Source: an uncultured Coriobacteriaceae bacterium
GTDB lineage: Bacteria > Actinomycetota > Coriobacteriia > Coriobacteriales > Atopobiaceae
Length of the DNA stretch: 64,000 nucleotides
Assembly (NCBI GenBank): GCA_902780305.1
Contig: CACZFB010000002.1
Location: 124,001-188,000, forward strand
Direction of reading: 5' to 3'
Shown here: piece after piece, positions 17,755 through 26,064 of the stretch
How positions within the stretch are numbered: position 1 is the first letter of the stretch
Layout: every line of letters begins with the position of its first letter
Notes under the pieces: model-generated
Database searches by the model: none
What the model saw: only the letters and a program-made list of their open reading frames with translations
What the model was told of the DNA's origin: nothing
Made by a program: the position numbers and the translations under genes

Positions 17755-19089
17755 ATGTCGCTTTGTCGCAGCATCGAAGACGAGCTGACCCGTTGGTACG
17801 AAGACCCCTCCCACAAGGCGCTCCTCGTTACCGGTGCCAGACAGGTTGGCAAGACCTTTGCCGTCCGCGAGTTCATGAAGGAGCACTACGATACGGCGCT
17901 CGAAATCAACTTTGTAGAGACGCCACGGGCAAAGGCCATCTTTGAGGGCAATCTTGATGCCAATACGCTGATCGCCAGCATCACGGCCTTTTCTGGTGTG
18001 CCACTTGAAAAGGGAAAATCCCTCGTCTTCTTCGATGAGATACAGGAGTGCCCGCGCGCGCGAACGGCCATCAAGTTCCTTGTCGACGATGGCAGGTTTG
18101 ACTACATCGAGTCGGGATCGCTCCTGGGTGTCCTCTATCACGATGTGCCGTCGCTTCCCGTGGGGTACGAAAACGTCGTGCGCATGTACCCGTTGAGTCT
18201 GAGGGAGTTCTTCGTGGCCTTGGGCGCGCAGGTAGAGACTTTTGATCTGCTTGAGGACTGCTACAGGCGAAGAAAGACGGTTCCGACCGCCATTCACGAG
18301 CGCATGCTTCAGCTGACTCGGCTCTATCTGGCCTGCGGTGGCATGCCCGCTGCCGTCGACCGGCTGGTACAGACGCAGGATCTAGCCAGTGTCCTTGCTG
18401 TGCAGCGCGATATAGTGGAGTTGTACCGGCTGGATATAGCCCGCTACGCATCGAACAAGCCTCATGTTAAGTCCATTTTTGACGCGATGCCGAGCGAGAT
18501 CATTGGTACCAACAAGCGATTCACGCTTCGCGACCTTGCACCGTCGGCGCGTATGGAGCGGTATGCGTCGGACTTTATGTGGCTGGTTGACGCAGGGGTG
18601 GCTCTGCCTTGCTATAACATCCGGGCACCTCAGGTACCGCTTGCGCTCAACGAGCAACACAGTCTCTTTAAGCTCTATCCCTGCGACGTGGGTCTACTGG
18701 GGGCGATGCTCGAACAGTCCGTGCAGTTCGACCTGGTTCAGGGCGACCCGGGAATAAATAACGGCGCTTTGCTTGAGACGCTGGCCGCGCAGGAGCTCGT
18801 CGTAAACGGTTATAGCCTGCGTTACTTTGACAAGTCGAGGTATGGTGAGGTCGACTTCGTTTTGCAGAACGGATCGCATGCCCTGCCTGTTGAGATTAAG
18901 TCGGGAGCGTCTTATCGGCGACACAAGGCTTTGGATAACGTGCTGGGCGTGCGCGAGTGGGGTTTGGAAGAAGCGCTCGTATTCTGTCCGGACAACGTAC
19001 AAGTTGACGGATCCATTTGCTACCTTCCCTGGTATCTGCTCATGTTCTGTCGGGCCGTAGAGGAGACGCCGTTGCTGGTGTCGTGGTAA
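17755..19089 (+). CDS. P-loop ATPase with DUF4143 nuclease-like domain (copy A)
   Basis: 444 residues. Walker A is GARQVGKT (27-34) and Walker B is VFFDEIQE (91-98), of the AAA_14 type. An arginine-sensor region, a middle helical part and a C-terminal DUF4143 domain follow, with GEVDFVLQNG...PVEIKSG (about 364-384), the D...ExK layout of PD-(D/E)XK nucleases. By eye about four in five residues match copy F at 56480. It follows three TTGGTCGCAA iterons. Function is unknown in the family; ATP-dependent DNA handling is plausible. ATG 17755 or GTG 17746 could start it. Confidence 0.9.
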   Translation: MSLCRSIEDELTRWYEDPSHKALLVTGARQVGKTFAVREFMKEHYDTALEINFVETPRAKAIFEGNLDANTLIASITAFSGVPLEKGKSLVFFDEIQECPRARTAIKFLVDDGRFDYIESGSLLGVLYHDVPSLPVGYENVVRMYPLSLREFFVALGAQVETFDLLEDCYRRRKTVPTAIHERMLQLTRLYLACGGMPAAVDRLVQTQDLASVLAVQRDIVELYRLDIARYASNKPHVKSIFDAMPSEIIGTNKRFTLRDLAPSARMERYASDFMWLVDAGVALPCYNIRAPQVPLALNEQHSLFKLYPCDVGLLGAMLEQSVQFDLVQGDPGINNGALLETLAAQELVVNGYSLRYFDKSRYGEVDFVLQNGSHALPVEIKSGASYRRHKALDNVLGVREWGLEEALVFCPDNVQVDGSICYLPWYLLMFCRAVEETPLLVSW

Positions 19090-19153
19090 AGCGAAGAGCC
19101 AAGGATGACGAAGCCGGGCCTGCGTCCGTGGTGCCGTGCGCTCTGCGGGACTG

Positions 19154-19400
19154 ATGGCATATTATCTGGCAGTCGACATCGGGGCGTCGAGCGGGCGCCA
19201 CATAGTGGGGCAGGTGGCGGACGGCCGCATGGAGCTCACGGAGGTCTACCGGTTCGAGAACGGACTCACGCGCAAGGATGGCCACCTCTGCTGGGATATC
19301 GACGCGCTGGCTCAGAGCGTGATCGCCGGCCTCGCCGCGGCAAAGGAAGCAGGCTTACGCCCACGACCATCGGCATTTGCCGTTTAGGAACAAGCGGGTA
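19154..19400 (+). pseudogene. rhaB: Rhamnulokinase N-terminal remnant
   Basis: MAYYLAVDIGASSGRHIVG with the phosphate-binding Gly/Ser motif, then LCWDIDALAQSVIAGLAAA, is the start of a FGGY sugar kinase of the rhamnulokinase type. A frameshift near 19360 puts the next conserved piece (PTTIGI) in another frame, and everything after ~19400 is missing. About 80 of ~490 residues remain. Confidence 0.75.
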
Positions 19401-19542
19401 ATTGCCAGGTGCCAAACCATGGCCCAACGCGCGTCTGCCATTGCAATTTCCTTCCAACTGTGGCTGAGGGGAACGTCCCCCAGTCGCCTCGGGTCTTAGC
19501 CTACCGTGCGCGCAAGTATACGTTGAGCAGGCCAAACATTAT

Positions 19543-19770
19543 TTGGTAACACACCTAACGCAGGAGATTCGCAACGAGGACATTGCGCGTCACGTGGGCC
19601 TTAGCCCCTCGTATCTGGCGCGCCTGTTCAAGGCGCACACGGGGCGAACCATGCGAGACTACCTTACCAACGAGCGCGTGCAAATGGCTAAGCACCTGCT
19701 GGCGGCAAACGAGCTCCCACTGTCTCGCATTGCCTCCATGCTGGGGTTTTGCGACCAGAGCTACTCTGCT
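19543..19770 (+). pseudogene. AraC-family regulator C-terminal remnant
   Basis: IRNEDIARHVGLSPSYLARL, then FKAHTGRTMRDYL and LSRIASMLGFCDQSY, form the two helix-turn-helix motifs of an AraC/XylS DNA-binding domain. The N-terminal sensor half is missing and the end runs into the hipBA operator. With the rhamnosidase and rhamnulokinase pieces it was probably a rhamnose regulator. Confidence 0.75.
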
Positions 19771-19771
19771 G

Positions 19772-19818
19772 AATATTGCAGCATGCTGCAATATTTGCTA
19801 GTCTTGCAGCATGCTGCA
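19772..19818 (+). promoter_or_regulatory. Twin palindromic operators of hipBA
   Basis: AATATTGCAGCATGCTGCAATATT spans 19772-19795 as a perfect 24-bp palindrome (core TGCAGCATGCTGCA). The same 14-bp core recurs at 19805-19818, with centres 28 bp apart. Both lie directly before hipB, as expected for autorepression by a HipB dimer. Confidence 0.85.
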
Positions 19819-19837
19819 TATCGAGAAAGGACTCAAC

Positions 19838-20143
19838 GTGCAGATAACATCGTCCGCCGAAGCTGGGATCCTCGTCCAATCGCTCAGAGAGTCCCGAGGG
19901 CTCAGCCGCAAGGAGCTCTCTGACAACTCGGGCATACCGTTGAGAACCGTCTATGCAGTAGAGAAAGGCGAGCTCAACAACCTGAGTGTGGACAGACTCG
20001 TAGCGCTCCTCACGGCGTTGAATGCTTGTCTGGACGTTCACGTCGCAAAGCCTGAGGCAGCAGAAGAAGCTGAGGCGAATCGTCTGGTAAAGATAGCCGC
20101 AACAGGAACCCTCGATGCGGACAGGTGGAGGCTCCTGCTATGA
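19838..20143 (+). CDS. hipB: HipB-type antitoxin, XRE repressor
   Basis: 101 residues from GTG 19838 (preceded by GAAAGGA). The helix-turn-helix is LVQSLRESRGLSRKELSDNS then GIPLRTVYAVEKGE, typical of HipB. Its stop overlaps the hipA start as ATGA. In known pairs HipB binds palindromic operators, neutralises HipA and represses the operon; the twin palindromes just upstream fit this. ATG 19811 would lie inside the second palindrome and is less likely. Confidence 0.88.
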   Translation: MQITSSAEAGILVQSLRESRGLSRKELSDNSGIPLRTVYAVEKGELNNLSVDRLVALLTALNACLDVHVAKPEAAEEAEANRLVKIAATGTLDADRWRLLL

Positions 20144-21441
20144 GCGACCACCATCGTACGCTCCTGCTCTATATTGCTGGCTCGCTTGCAGGACATGTCC
20201 TGCAAGACGAGGATGGAGCGATGAGCTTCACGTACGAGCCCTCCCACTCGGGTTCGCCCGTGTCCCTATCCATGCCTATCGCGCCTGCTACATACCCGCA
20301 GCGCATCATACGTCCCTACCTGCAGGGGCTCCTTCCAGACGACCCGTCGGTGCGCGCGAACATCGCGGACCGTTACAACTGCTCGGGCGAGAACCCCTTT
20401 GCTCTCTTAACCCACATCGGCCTTGATTGCCCGGGCGCTGTCCAACTCGTACCAGATTGCGCAGCCCCTCTGGTTGAGAGTGGGTCCGGCAGCCTCATTG
20501 AGCTGTCGGACTCAGACCTTGAGGAGCGTCTGCGCCTTTTGCGAGAACGTGCCTCCAGCCCTTGGGAGGCGGGCCGTACGGGACGATGGTCGCTCGGTGG
20601 CGCCCAGTCAAAGATGGCTCTCCGATACCAAGACGGACGATGGTATGACTGCGAGGGATCCGAGCCCACGACACATATCCTTAAGCCAGGCGTCATCGGA
20701 TACGACAACCAAGCCCTCGATGAGTATCTCTGCCAAAAAGTGGCATTGGCAATGGGGCTGCCTGCGGCACAGGTTGAATACCTTGCCTTTGGCTCCGAGC
20801 ATGCGGTCTCCATCAAAAGATATGACCGCGCCTCAAATGAGGATGGGACCGTCGTCAGGGTGCACCAAGAAGACCTTTGTCAGGCTCTCGGCGTCGACCC
20901 CAGTCGTAAGTATGCCGAACAGGGTGGACCCTCCTCTCCCGACGTGCTGGCGCTGCTCGGCAATACCGGTGCCGATGGGCCCCGCAATCTGCAGCTTTTT
21001 GTCCTGTATTTGCTGTTCAACTACTTTATGGGCGCCACCGACGCGCATGCCAAGAATTACTCCGTTCTTCTTGGAGTTGGAGGCACGGCCCTCCTCGCAC
21101 CTCTGTACGACGTCGCTTCCATAGCGCCGTATCAGTCGCTTTCTCCAAGGCGTAGAAAACCGCTTAGAGCGGCCATGTCCATAGGTGGCGAGAATCGTTT
21201 TGGCATGCTCGACAGCAAGCATCTTGAGCAGCTCTCGCATAACAAGGGCCTCGCAGCCGCTGGCATAACGCGCGAATGGATCATGGCGTCTGCCGAACGT
21301 ATGGCTACGGAAGTTCCTCAGGCACTGCAGGCAGTCTTGGACGAAGCAAGCGAAGCTTGTTTGGTTGGAATAAAGAAGGTCGGTCCAGCTCTCATACATG
21401 AGGTAAGTGCAAACTGCAGGCGGTTTCTCGAACGCCTCTGA
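20140..21441 (+). CDS. hipA: HipA-type Ser/Thr kinase toxin
   Basis: 433 residues. An N-terminal subdomain (YIAGSLAGHVL, then PYLQGLLPDD) leads to the kinase core: WSLGGAQSKMAL (P-loop-like Gly/Ser segment), THILKPG, NYFMGATDAHAKNYSVLL (catalytic Asp and Asn) and LAPLYDVAS (metal-binding Asp). HipA kinases inactivate glutamyl-tRNA synthetase in E. coli; the target here is unknown. The insertion stands beside tRNA-Glu-like repeats. All key residues are present, so it is probably active. The start overlaps hipB by four bases. Confidence 0.92.
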   Translation: MSDHHRTLLLYIAGSLAGHVLQDEDGAMSFTYEPSHSGSPVSLSMPIAPATYPQRIIRPYLQGLLPDDPSVRANIADRYNCSGENPFALLTHIGLDCPGAVQLVPDCAAPLVESGSGSLIELSDSDLEERLRLLRERASSPWEAGRTGRWSLGGAQSKMALRYQDGRWYDCEGSEPTTHILKPGVIGYDNQALDEYLCQKVALAMGLPAAQVEYLAFGSEHAVSIKRYDRASNEDGTVVRVHQEDLCQALGVDPSRKYAEQGGPSSPDVLALLGNTGADGPRNLQLFVLYLLFNYFMGATDAHAKNYSVLLGVGGTALLAPLYDVASIAPYQSLSPRRRKPLRAAMSIGGENRFGMLDSKHLEQLSHNKGLAAAGITREWIMASAERMATEVPQALQAVLDEASEACLVGIKKVGPALIHEVSANCRRFLERL

Positions 21442-21705
21442 GGGTTCGACTGCTTCGCGGACGGGGGCACCATGTTAATGAGGCTCTCCCTCCCAGGAGA
21501 GCTTTCTTGTTAGGTCAACCTCTGGGGAGTCGAACCCGTGAGGGCGCAAGGCGCCAGTGGCGCCTTGCGGGCTGAGGCCGAAGGCCGAAGCCTCGGAGCC
21601 TTGCCGAAGGCAAGGCGGGACTCCCGCTGGGGGCACCATCGCAAACGAGCTTCCCACAACGGGGAGCTTTTTTGTTTGGTTAACTCTAGGGAGTCGAACC
21701 CTACG
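21442..21705 (+). repeat. tRNA-Glu 3'-end-like element with hairpins, left of ATPase B
   Basis: GGGTTCGACT...GGGGGCACCA (21443-21472) resembles the tRNA-Glu T-arm and acceptor end. Hairpin GCTCTCC/GGAGAGC with T-rich tail, CTTGTTAGGTCAACC and AGTCGAACCC follow, the last pairing with the opening GGGTTCGACT. A 12-bp stem CGCAAGGCGCCA/TGGCGCCTTGCG comes next, then a second GGGGGCACCA (to 21639) with its own terminator AGCTTCCC/GGGGAGCT-TTTTTT. The first ~200 bp recur at 23236-23426, bracketing the ATPase. Confidence 0.8.
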
Positions 21706-21820
21706 CCCCGTTCCCGTGACACGCTCCACCCGAGGTCGTGTGCCGAGGCGCTACTTTCGCACCTGGGACAAATACCCTCTTGCCTCGTCCCTATGGCGCC
21801 ATAACACTTTCAGCTTGTAT

Positions 21821-21900
21821 CGCAATAATCCTCGGCTTCATACCGCAATATCCCTTGGAAAACTGGCGCAATTATACTCGATTGTATAGCGCAAAATCCA
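21821..21900 (+). promoter_or_regulatory. Four 23-bp-spaced iterons CGCAAt
   Basis: CGCAATAATCC, CGCAATATCCC, CGCAATTATAC and CGCAAAATCC begin at 21821, 21844, 21867 and 21890, exactly 23 bp apart. A TATACT hexamer (21873-21878) falls within the third unit, so a protein bound here would cover the promoter. The gene starts at 21942. Confidence 0.88.
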
Positions 21901-21941
21901 TCGGCGTGAGTTACACTTGAATTAATGGAGGAGGGGGACAC

Positions 21942-23222
21942 ATGCAGTATCTGCCAAGGATTGCAGACAGTTTGCTTGCACGTAAGCTGCAGGCGTTTGG
22001 TGCGGTCAACATTACCGGCCCCAAGGGTTGTGGTAAGACTACGACAGCTCGACAGCAGGCAAGGAGCGTCGTAGAGTTTCAGGACGAGGATACGCGTGAG
22101 GGCTTGCTGCAAGTCGCCGAAACTCAGCCGTCTCGCCTGCTCATCGGCGATAATCCGCGACTCTTGGACGAGTGGCAGGACGCCCCCAAGATGTGGGGTG
22201 CCGTGCGCAAGTCCGTTGACGACCGTGGTGAGAAGGGCCTTTATATTCTTACCGGGTCATCGTCAACAGATGTTGAAACACCGCACACGGGCACTCTGCG
22301 CATATCCACACTCCAGATGTTGCCCATGAGCCTCTGGGAGACGCGGGAGTCTAACGGCGAGGTGTCCCTAACCGACCTGTTCTCCCACCCTGGCGGCTTT
22401 GATGGATGTCACTCGGACCTCACAGTCGATGGCATCATCTACGCAATCTGTCGAGGAGGATGGCCAGGCACGCTTTCGATTGATGATGTCGATATACGGT
22501 TGGATATCGCACGTGACCTCTTTTGGCAGACCACACACGTGGACATCTCGCATGTCGATTCCACACGCCGTAGTCCTCAGCTGGCCGAGGCAATTCTCCG
22601 ATCGTATGCACGTAACATATGCACCCCCGCTAAGACGGGAACCATGCTTGCAGACGTGCAGGCAAACCACGATGTAGGTGAAACGGCATTCAGAGAATAC
22701 GTCAGTGCGCTCGAAAAGCTTGGTATAGTCGACGATCTGCCAGCATGGTCACCCGCCATACGCTCAAAGACCGCAATCCGCACTGCGAGAAAACGAAATC
22801 TGATTGACCCCTCGCTGGCAGTCGCGGCGCTTGGCATCACCCCCGAATACTTCAACACGGACTTTAAGACACTTGGTTTCCTGTTCGAGTCACTGTGCAT
22901 ACGGGATCTTAAAGCGTACTCATCGGAACTCGGTGGCCAGATGTCCTTCTATCGAGATCGATACAACCTTGAAGCCGATGGCGTTCTGCACCTTTCGGAT
23001 GGCCGCTATGCACTCATTGAATTCAAGCTCGGATCGAACGAAATCGAAGACGGCGCCGCCCACCTGTGCAAAATAGAGAAGCTGGTGCGTCAGCACAACG
23101 AACAAGAGCGGCAGGTACCACTGCGCCTGCCCGATCTTAAGCTCGTGGTAACCGGAACAGAGTATGGATATAAGCGCGATGACGGTGTTATTGTCGTTCC
23201 CATAGGGTGCCTTGCGCCGTGA
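21942..23222 (+). CDS. P-loop ATPase with D...ExK domain (copy B)
   Basis: 426 residues. Walker A GPKGCGKT (26-33), Walker B-like RLLDEWQD (about 73-80), then a Ser/Thr sensor-1 region (YILTGSS). The C-terminal domain has LEADGVLHLSDGRYALIEFK, a PD-(D/E)XK-like D...ExK core. It belongs with copies D (28548) and G (58320) in a subfamily beginning YLPRIAD-LL--KL--GAV. ATG 21942 follows GGAGGAGGGGG. It sits between ~190-bp direct repeats and behind four 23-bp iterons. No function is known. Confidence 0.88.
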   Translation: MQYLPRIADSLLARKLQAFGAVNITGPKGCGKTTTARQQARSVVEFQDEDTREGLLQVAETQPSRLLIGDNPRLLDEWQDAPKMWGAVRKSVDDRGEKGLYILTGSSSTDVETPHTGTLRISTLQMLPMSLWETRESNGEVSLTDLFSHPGGFDGCHSDLTVDGIIYAICRGGWPGTLSIDDVDIRLDIARDLFWQTTHVDISHVDSTRRSPQLAEAILRSYARNICTPAKTGTMLADVQANHDVGETAFREYVSALEKLGIVDDLPAWSPAIRSKTAIRTARKRNLIDPSLAVAALGITPEYFNTDFKTLGFLFESLCIRDLKAYSSELGGQMSFYRDRYNLEADGVLHLSDGRYALIEFKLGSNEIEDGAAHLCKIEKLVRQHNEQERQVPLRLPDLKLVVTGTEYGYKRDDGVIVVPIGCLAP

Positions 23223-23235
23223 GTCCGCTCGCGGG

Positions 23236-23426
23236 GTTCGACTCCCGCTGGGGCACCATGTTAATGAAGCTCTCCCTCCCAGGAGAGCTTTCTTGTTAGG
23301 TCAACCATTGGGGAGTCGAACCCGTGAGGGCGCAAGCGTCCAGTGGACGCTTGCGGGGTGAGCGCGGAGCGCGAACCCCACGAGCCTTGCCGAAGGCAAG
23401 GCGGCGACTCCCGCTGGGGGCACCAG
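23236..23426 (+). repeat. tRNA-Glu 3'-end-like element, right of ATPase B
   Basis: This repeats 21442-21643: GGGTTCGACTCCC pairs with GGGAGTCGAACCC around hairpin GCTCTCC/GGAGAGC and its T-rich tail. A second stem CGCAAGCGTCCA/TGGACGCTTGCG is a compensated version of the left copy's stem. GCCTTGCC/GGCAAGGC and a final CTCCCGCTGGGGGCACCA follow. The two copies bracket ATPase B; the right end merges into the island-flanking repeat. Confidence 0.85.
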
Positions 23427-23523
23427 ACCGCGAAGAGTCGAACTCGGTTTCAACCGTTATCAGTTCGCTCTGAGAATATGGATGGAGTAGGGCAAAGCGC
23501 CCTGCTCCATTTTTTGCAGGTAG
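23405..23523 (+). repeat. Right copy of island-flanking direct repeat (attR-like) with terminator
   Basis: Matches 10957-11076: tRNA-Glu 3' end, GACCGCGAAGAGTCGAACTC, the ATGGAGTAGGGC hairpin (23482-23510) with six Ts, and GCAGGTAG. The tRNA body is absent, so this is the duplicated end of an integration event. Bases 23509-23555 also resemble 45034-45083. Confidence 0.85.
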
Positions 23524-23632
23524 AACACCCGTGACCCATTCGACGTTCCCACGGGAAACTCGACTGCCCCGGCACCCCACAAGAAAACAAGGCCTAAGAT
23601 CATCGTTAGGCCTCCTCCGTGGCACGACAACC

Positions 23633-24036
23633 CTAAATTGTCAACACGCACTTCTCGCCATATCCGACAAGCAGGCTATCGTGGGTAATCAACATCATGT
23701 CCTCTGTTTTGGCCTGCGCAATCAAGATTCTGTCAAATGGGTCGTTGTGCGGCGGCTCTCCTTTTTTCCGCTTCAGGCCGCTGACCGCAAGTACATGCCT
23801 GTTTTCTATTACCAGCGGCATAAAGCCTGCTTGAGCACACCCGCTTACAAACGAGTTACCATCCACGGGCATCGCGGCTGGATTCTTGCTGTGTTTGATC
23901 ACGATTTCCCACACGGAAGCGCTGCTAAAGTAAACCTCATTCGCCGGGTCATTGATCCAGGACAGAATATGCTGGGGTAACCTGTCTTCCATGCACATGG
24001 ACCAAACAGCATATGCGTATCCAGCAGAATTCTCAT
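23633..24036 (-). pseudogene. vapC: VapC-type PIN toxin with one-base frameshift
   Basis: From ATG 24036 the frame reads MRILLDTHML, the start of a PIN-domain RNase with its first catalytic Asp. The rest (SASVWEIVIK, HNDPFDRILIAQA, MMLITHDSLL) continues in another frame from about 24010. One missing base at the run CTGTTTGG explains this. The remaining catalytic Asp/Glu residues are present. ATG overlaps the antitoxin stop as ATGA. It is either inactivated or needs frameshifting. Confidence 0.8.
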
Positions 24037-24275
24037 AGGCTCTCACCCATAAACATTGCCGCGATTTCGGCATTTAAATCGTCGAAGTGCTCGTCAAAAT
24101 CAGCCGGAAGTGAAAAATCAGATTTCCCTGTTCTCTTAAATCCAGTCTCGTGGGCATCCGGCACAACGGTGGATTCAGAAATACCGCTCAACATTTTTAA
24201 TAGATCCACTACTATTTGCTGGCTTCTAACCGGCAGCTTCTCCATCATAATCGCCGCTTGCTGCACCAACGTCAT
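24033..24275 (-). CDS. vapB: VapB-type antitoxin
   Basis: 80 residues from ATG 24275 (preceded by GGGGGTG). MTLVQQAAIMMEKLPVRSQQ is an amphipathic helix seen in small antitoxins of the DUF2281/VapB style. The acidic C-terminal part (DFSLPADFDEHFDDLNAE) would contact the PIN toxin. It overlaps vapC by four bases. The upstream start at 24311 lacks a ribosome site. GC is lower than the neighbours, consistent with transfer. Confidence 0.78.
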   Translation of the reverse strand: MTLVQQAAIMMEKLPVRSQQIVVDLLKMLSGISESTVVPDAHETGFKRTGKSDFSLPADFDEHFDDLNAEIAAMFMGESL

Positions 24276-24324
24276 AATATCACCCCCGATTTGCTCACTG
24301 ACTTCCGACAAATCTGACAGTCTG

Positions 24325-24475
24325 TGCCAACCCCGTCAAGTCCGACGACTATCCATCGCGAATGCTGCATTCAGTTTCAAGCGCCCCGCAGTCGCAAGGC
24401 AAAAAAGGCGCAGCTATCAACTATGCTGGGCTTTGCCGTACTGTGCGGAGCGTGCGCCTATCCCGCATGCATGCC
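24325..24475 (-). repeat. Conserved leader element, decayed copy
   Basis: Read on the minus strand it shares CACGCTCC, GCGGGGCGC, AACTGAATGCAGCATTCG and GGATAGTCGTCGGACTTGAC with 30653-30805, in the same order, and ends with the same leader sequence as 38896-39030. Here no signal-peptide gene follows. The 450 bases to 24720 hold no gene I can support. Confidence 0.55.
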
Positions 24476-24769
24476 AAGTCCCCCTTCCAAAGTATCTTGT
24501 CTCACCTACGCGGTCGACTAGCTCCCAAATGCACTAATGCGCATACACCAAATAGAATATATCACTCGGGATGGCGTGTCACGGGGACGGAGGGACTGAC
24601 ACATACACCTGCTGGCGAGAAGGGCAGTGTCGAGTTGCATTTTGCGCTACCCCCCACTCTACCGAAAGCTTACATTGTTTATGATACGCAAATACCAAGC
24701 AAAGTGGATACTCCCCATTGCCTGATGTTATAATGCGCGTACCAGGCCTTACGGGAAAGAGAGAACAGC

Positions 24770-25321
24770 ATGAAAGTGGTTGGGAAGATCGCAGCGACCG
24801 GCATGACGTACGCGAACGAGTTCTTTGGCATCAAGTTCACGCTGCCCGAGGGCTTCTTTTTCTACGACGAAGGACAGATGGCCGAGTTGAACCAAAGCGT
24901 CGGCGAGCTGCAAACCGACGAGGACATAATCGAGGCGCTCGAAAGCGGCCAGGCGTTCTTCGACATGGCGGCCGCCACCACAAGCGGTTCGACCGTCAAC
25001 GCCGTTATCGCACATGCCAGCACGCCCGACGTGCAGGCCATGGATGCCGCCGCGTACCTTGAGTACGCAAAGGCAAGCCTTGGGGCTCAGCTCTCCTCGG
25101 CCGGCGCCGAGCTGAGGGACGCCCAGGTCCGCACATACAAGAACGATAAGACCGGAGACGAGTTTGTTTCCATGGAGGTTCGGTTCGAGATGCAGGGCGC
25201 TCCGATGTGCGAAGAGCTCGTTTGCCTGAAAGCGGGCGACTACTTTATTACCATCTCGGCCACAGCGCAGGATCCGGCCGAACTCAACGCGATTCTTCAG
25301 AACCTCGCGCTCGTAAAGTAG
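24770..25321 (+). CDS. Hypothetical protein, signal-less relative of a secreted lipoprotein family
   Basis: 183 residues. The start MTYANEFFGIKFTLPEGFFF followed by alternating strands and YLEYAKASLGAQLSS is like the mature part of small lipoproteins common in this class, but no signal peptide or lipobox is present. ATG 24770 follows GAAAGAGAG. It may be cytoplasmic, or the secretion signal was lost. A B3/B4-domain gene follows 33 bases later, so the two could be co-transcribed. Confidence 0.72.
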   Translation: MKVVGKIAATGMTYANEFFGIKFTLPEGFFFYDEGQMAELNQSVGELQTDEDIIEALESGQAFFDMAAATTSGSTVNAVIAHASTPDVQAMDAAAYLEYAKASLGAQLSSAGAELRDAQVRTYKNDKTGDEFVSMEVRFEMQGAPMCEELVCLKAGDYFITISATAQDPAELNAILQNLALVK

Positions 25322-25353
25322 CAGGCAAAGGGGATGCCCCTAAGCCATATTAC

Positions 25354-26064
25354 GTGGAACAAGCAGTGCTCGACCTTGGGGTGAAAATCGTCTTTGCTGA
25401 GGTCGAGGATTTTGACAACAGCACAGACAGTCCTGAGTGGGAGGCCCAGCGAGAGGAGCGGCTTTCCAAGCTGATCGATTGCTGGACTGGCAAGGACCTG
25501 CACGCAGACCCCATGCTCGAGGGCTTCCACATACTGCACGACCACGCGCACGTTCGGCGCAAGCATAACGTGCCCGCCCCTGTGACGCTGATAAAACTGC
25601 TGGTCAAACGCGGCGACGCCCCCTACATCAACAAGGTGGTAGACATCTACAACACCCTTTCCATGGAGACGCGTCTCGCGCTTGGCGCGCATGACCTCGA
25701 TCACGTGGAGGGCGACGTCACGTTGCGCGTCACCGACGGCTCGGAGCTCTATGTCCCGCTGGGGGAGTACCTGCCCGTACCCGTGGCTGCCGGCGAGTAC
25801 TCGTACTGCGACGACTCCAACGAGGTGCTCTGCCGCCTTGAGGTCCGCCAGGTGAACAAGACTGCAACCACGCCCAGGACCACAAGGGCCTTCTTCATCG
25901 TACAGGGCAACGAGGCAACGCCCGACAGCTACGTGGTGGACGCCGCGCAGCGTTTGGTCGAAGAGATCACGCGTTATGCGGATGCATTTCGTGGGCCGCA
26001 AAGGGTACGTTTTGCACGCCGCGAAATGCAGGACGTATCGAACCCCTGGCAAAGTCGCAGGTAG
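25354..26064 (+). CDS. B3/B4 tRNA-editing-domain protein
   Basis: About 236 residues. LGVKIVFAEVEDFDNS, then PVTLIKLLVKRGDAPYINKV, VDIYNTLSMETRLALGAHDL and FFIVQGNEATPD are the B3/B4 domain found in the beta chain of PheRS and in free-standing proteins thought to clear mischarged tRNA. The start is uncertain: GTG 25354 is in frame but has no strong ribosome site, and GTG 25366 is an alternative. The 3' end overlaps the first of two 46-bp hairpins. Confidence 0.82.
   Translation: MEQAVLDLGVKIVFAEVEDFDNSTDSPEWEAQREERLSKLIDCWTGKDLHADPMLEGFHILHDHAHVRRKHNVPAPVTLIKLLVKRGDAPYINKVVDIYNTLSMETRLALGAHDLDHVEGDVTLRVTDGSELYVPLGEYLPVPVAAGEYSYCDDSNEVLCRLEVRQVNKTATTPRTTRAFFIVQGNEATPDSYVVDAAQRLVEEITRYADAFRGPQRVRFARREMQDVSNPWQSRR

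Noticed and set aside
21442-21705. Additional complete tRNA genes at the tRNA-Glu-like elements
   Set aside because: Only the T-arm and acceptor 3' end are present; there is no D-arm, no anticodon arm and no matching 5' acceptor strand.
10957-23523. Insertion-sequence origin of the duplicated segment
   Set aside because: No transposase and no terminal inverted repeats; the repeat is exactly the tRNA 3' end with its terminator, which fits site-specific integration.
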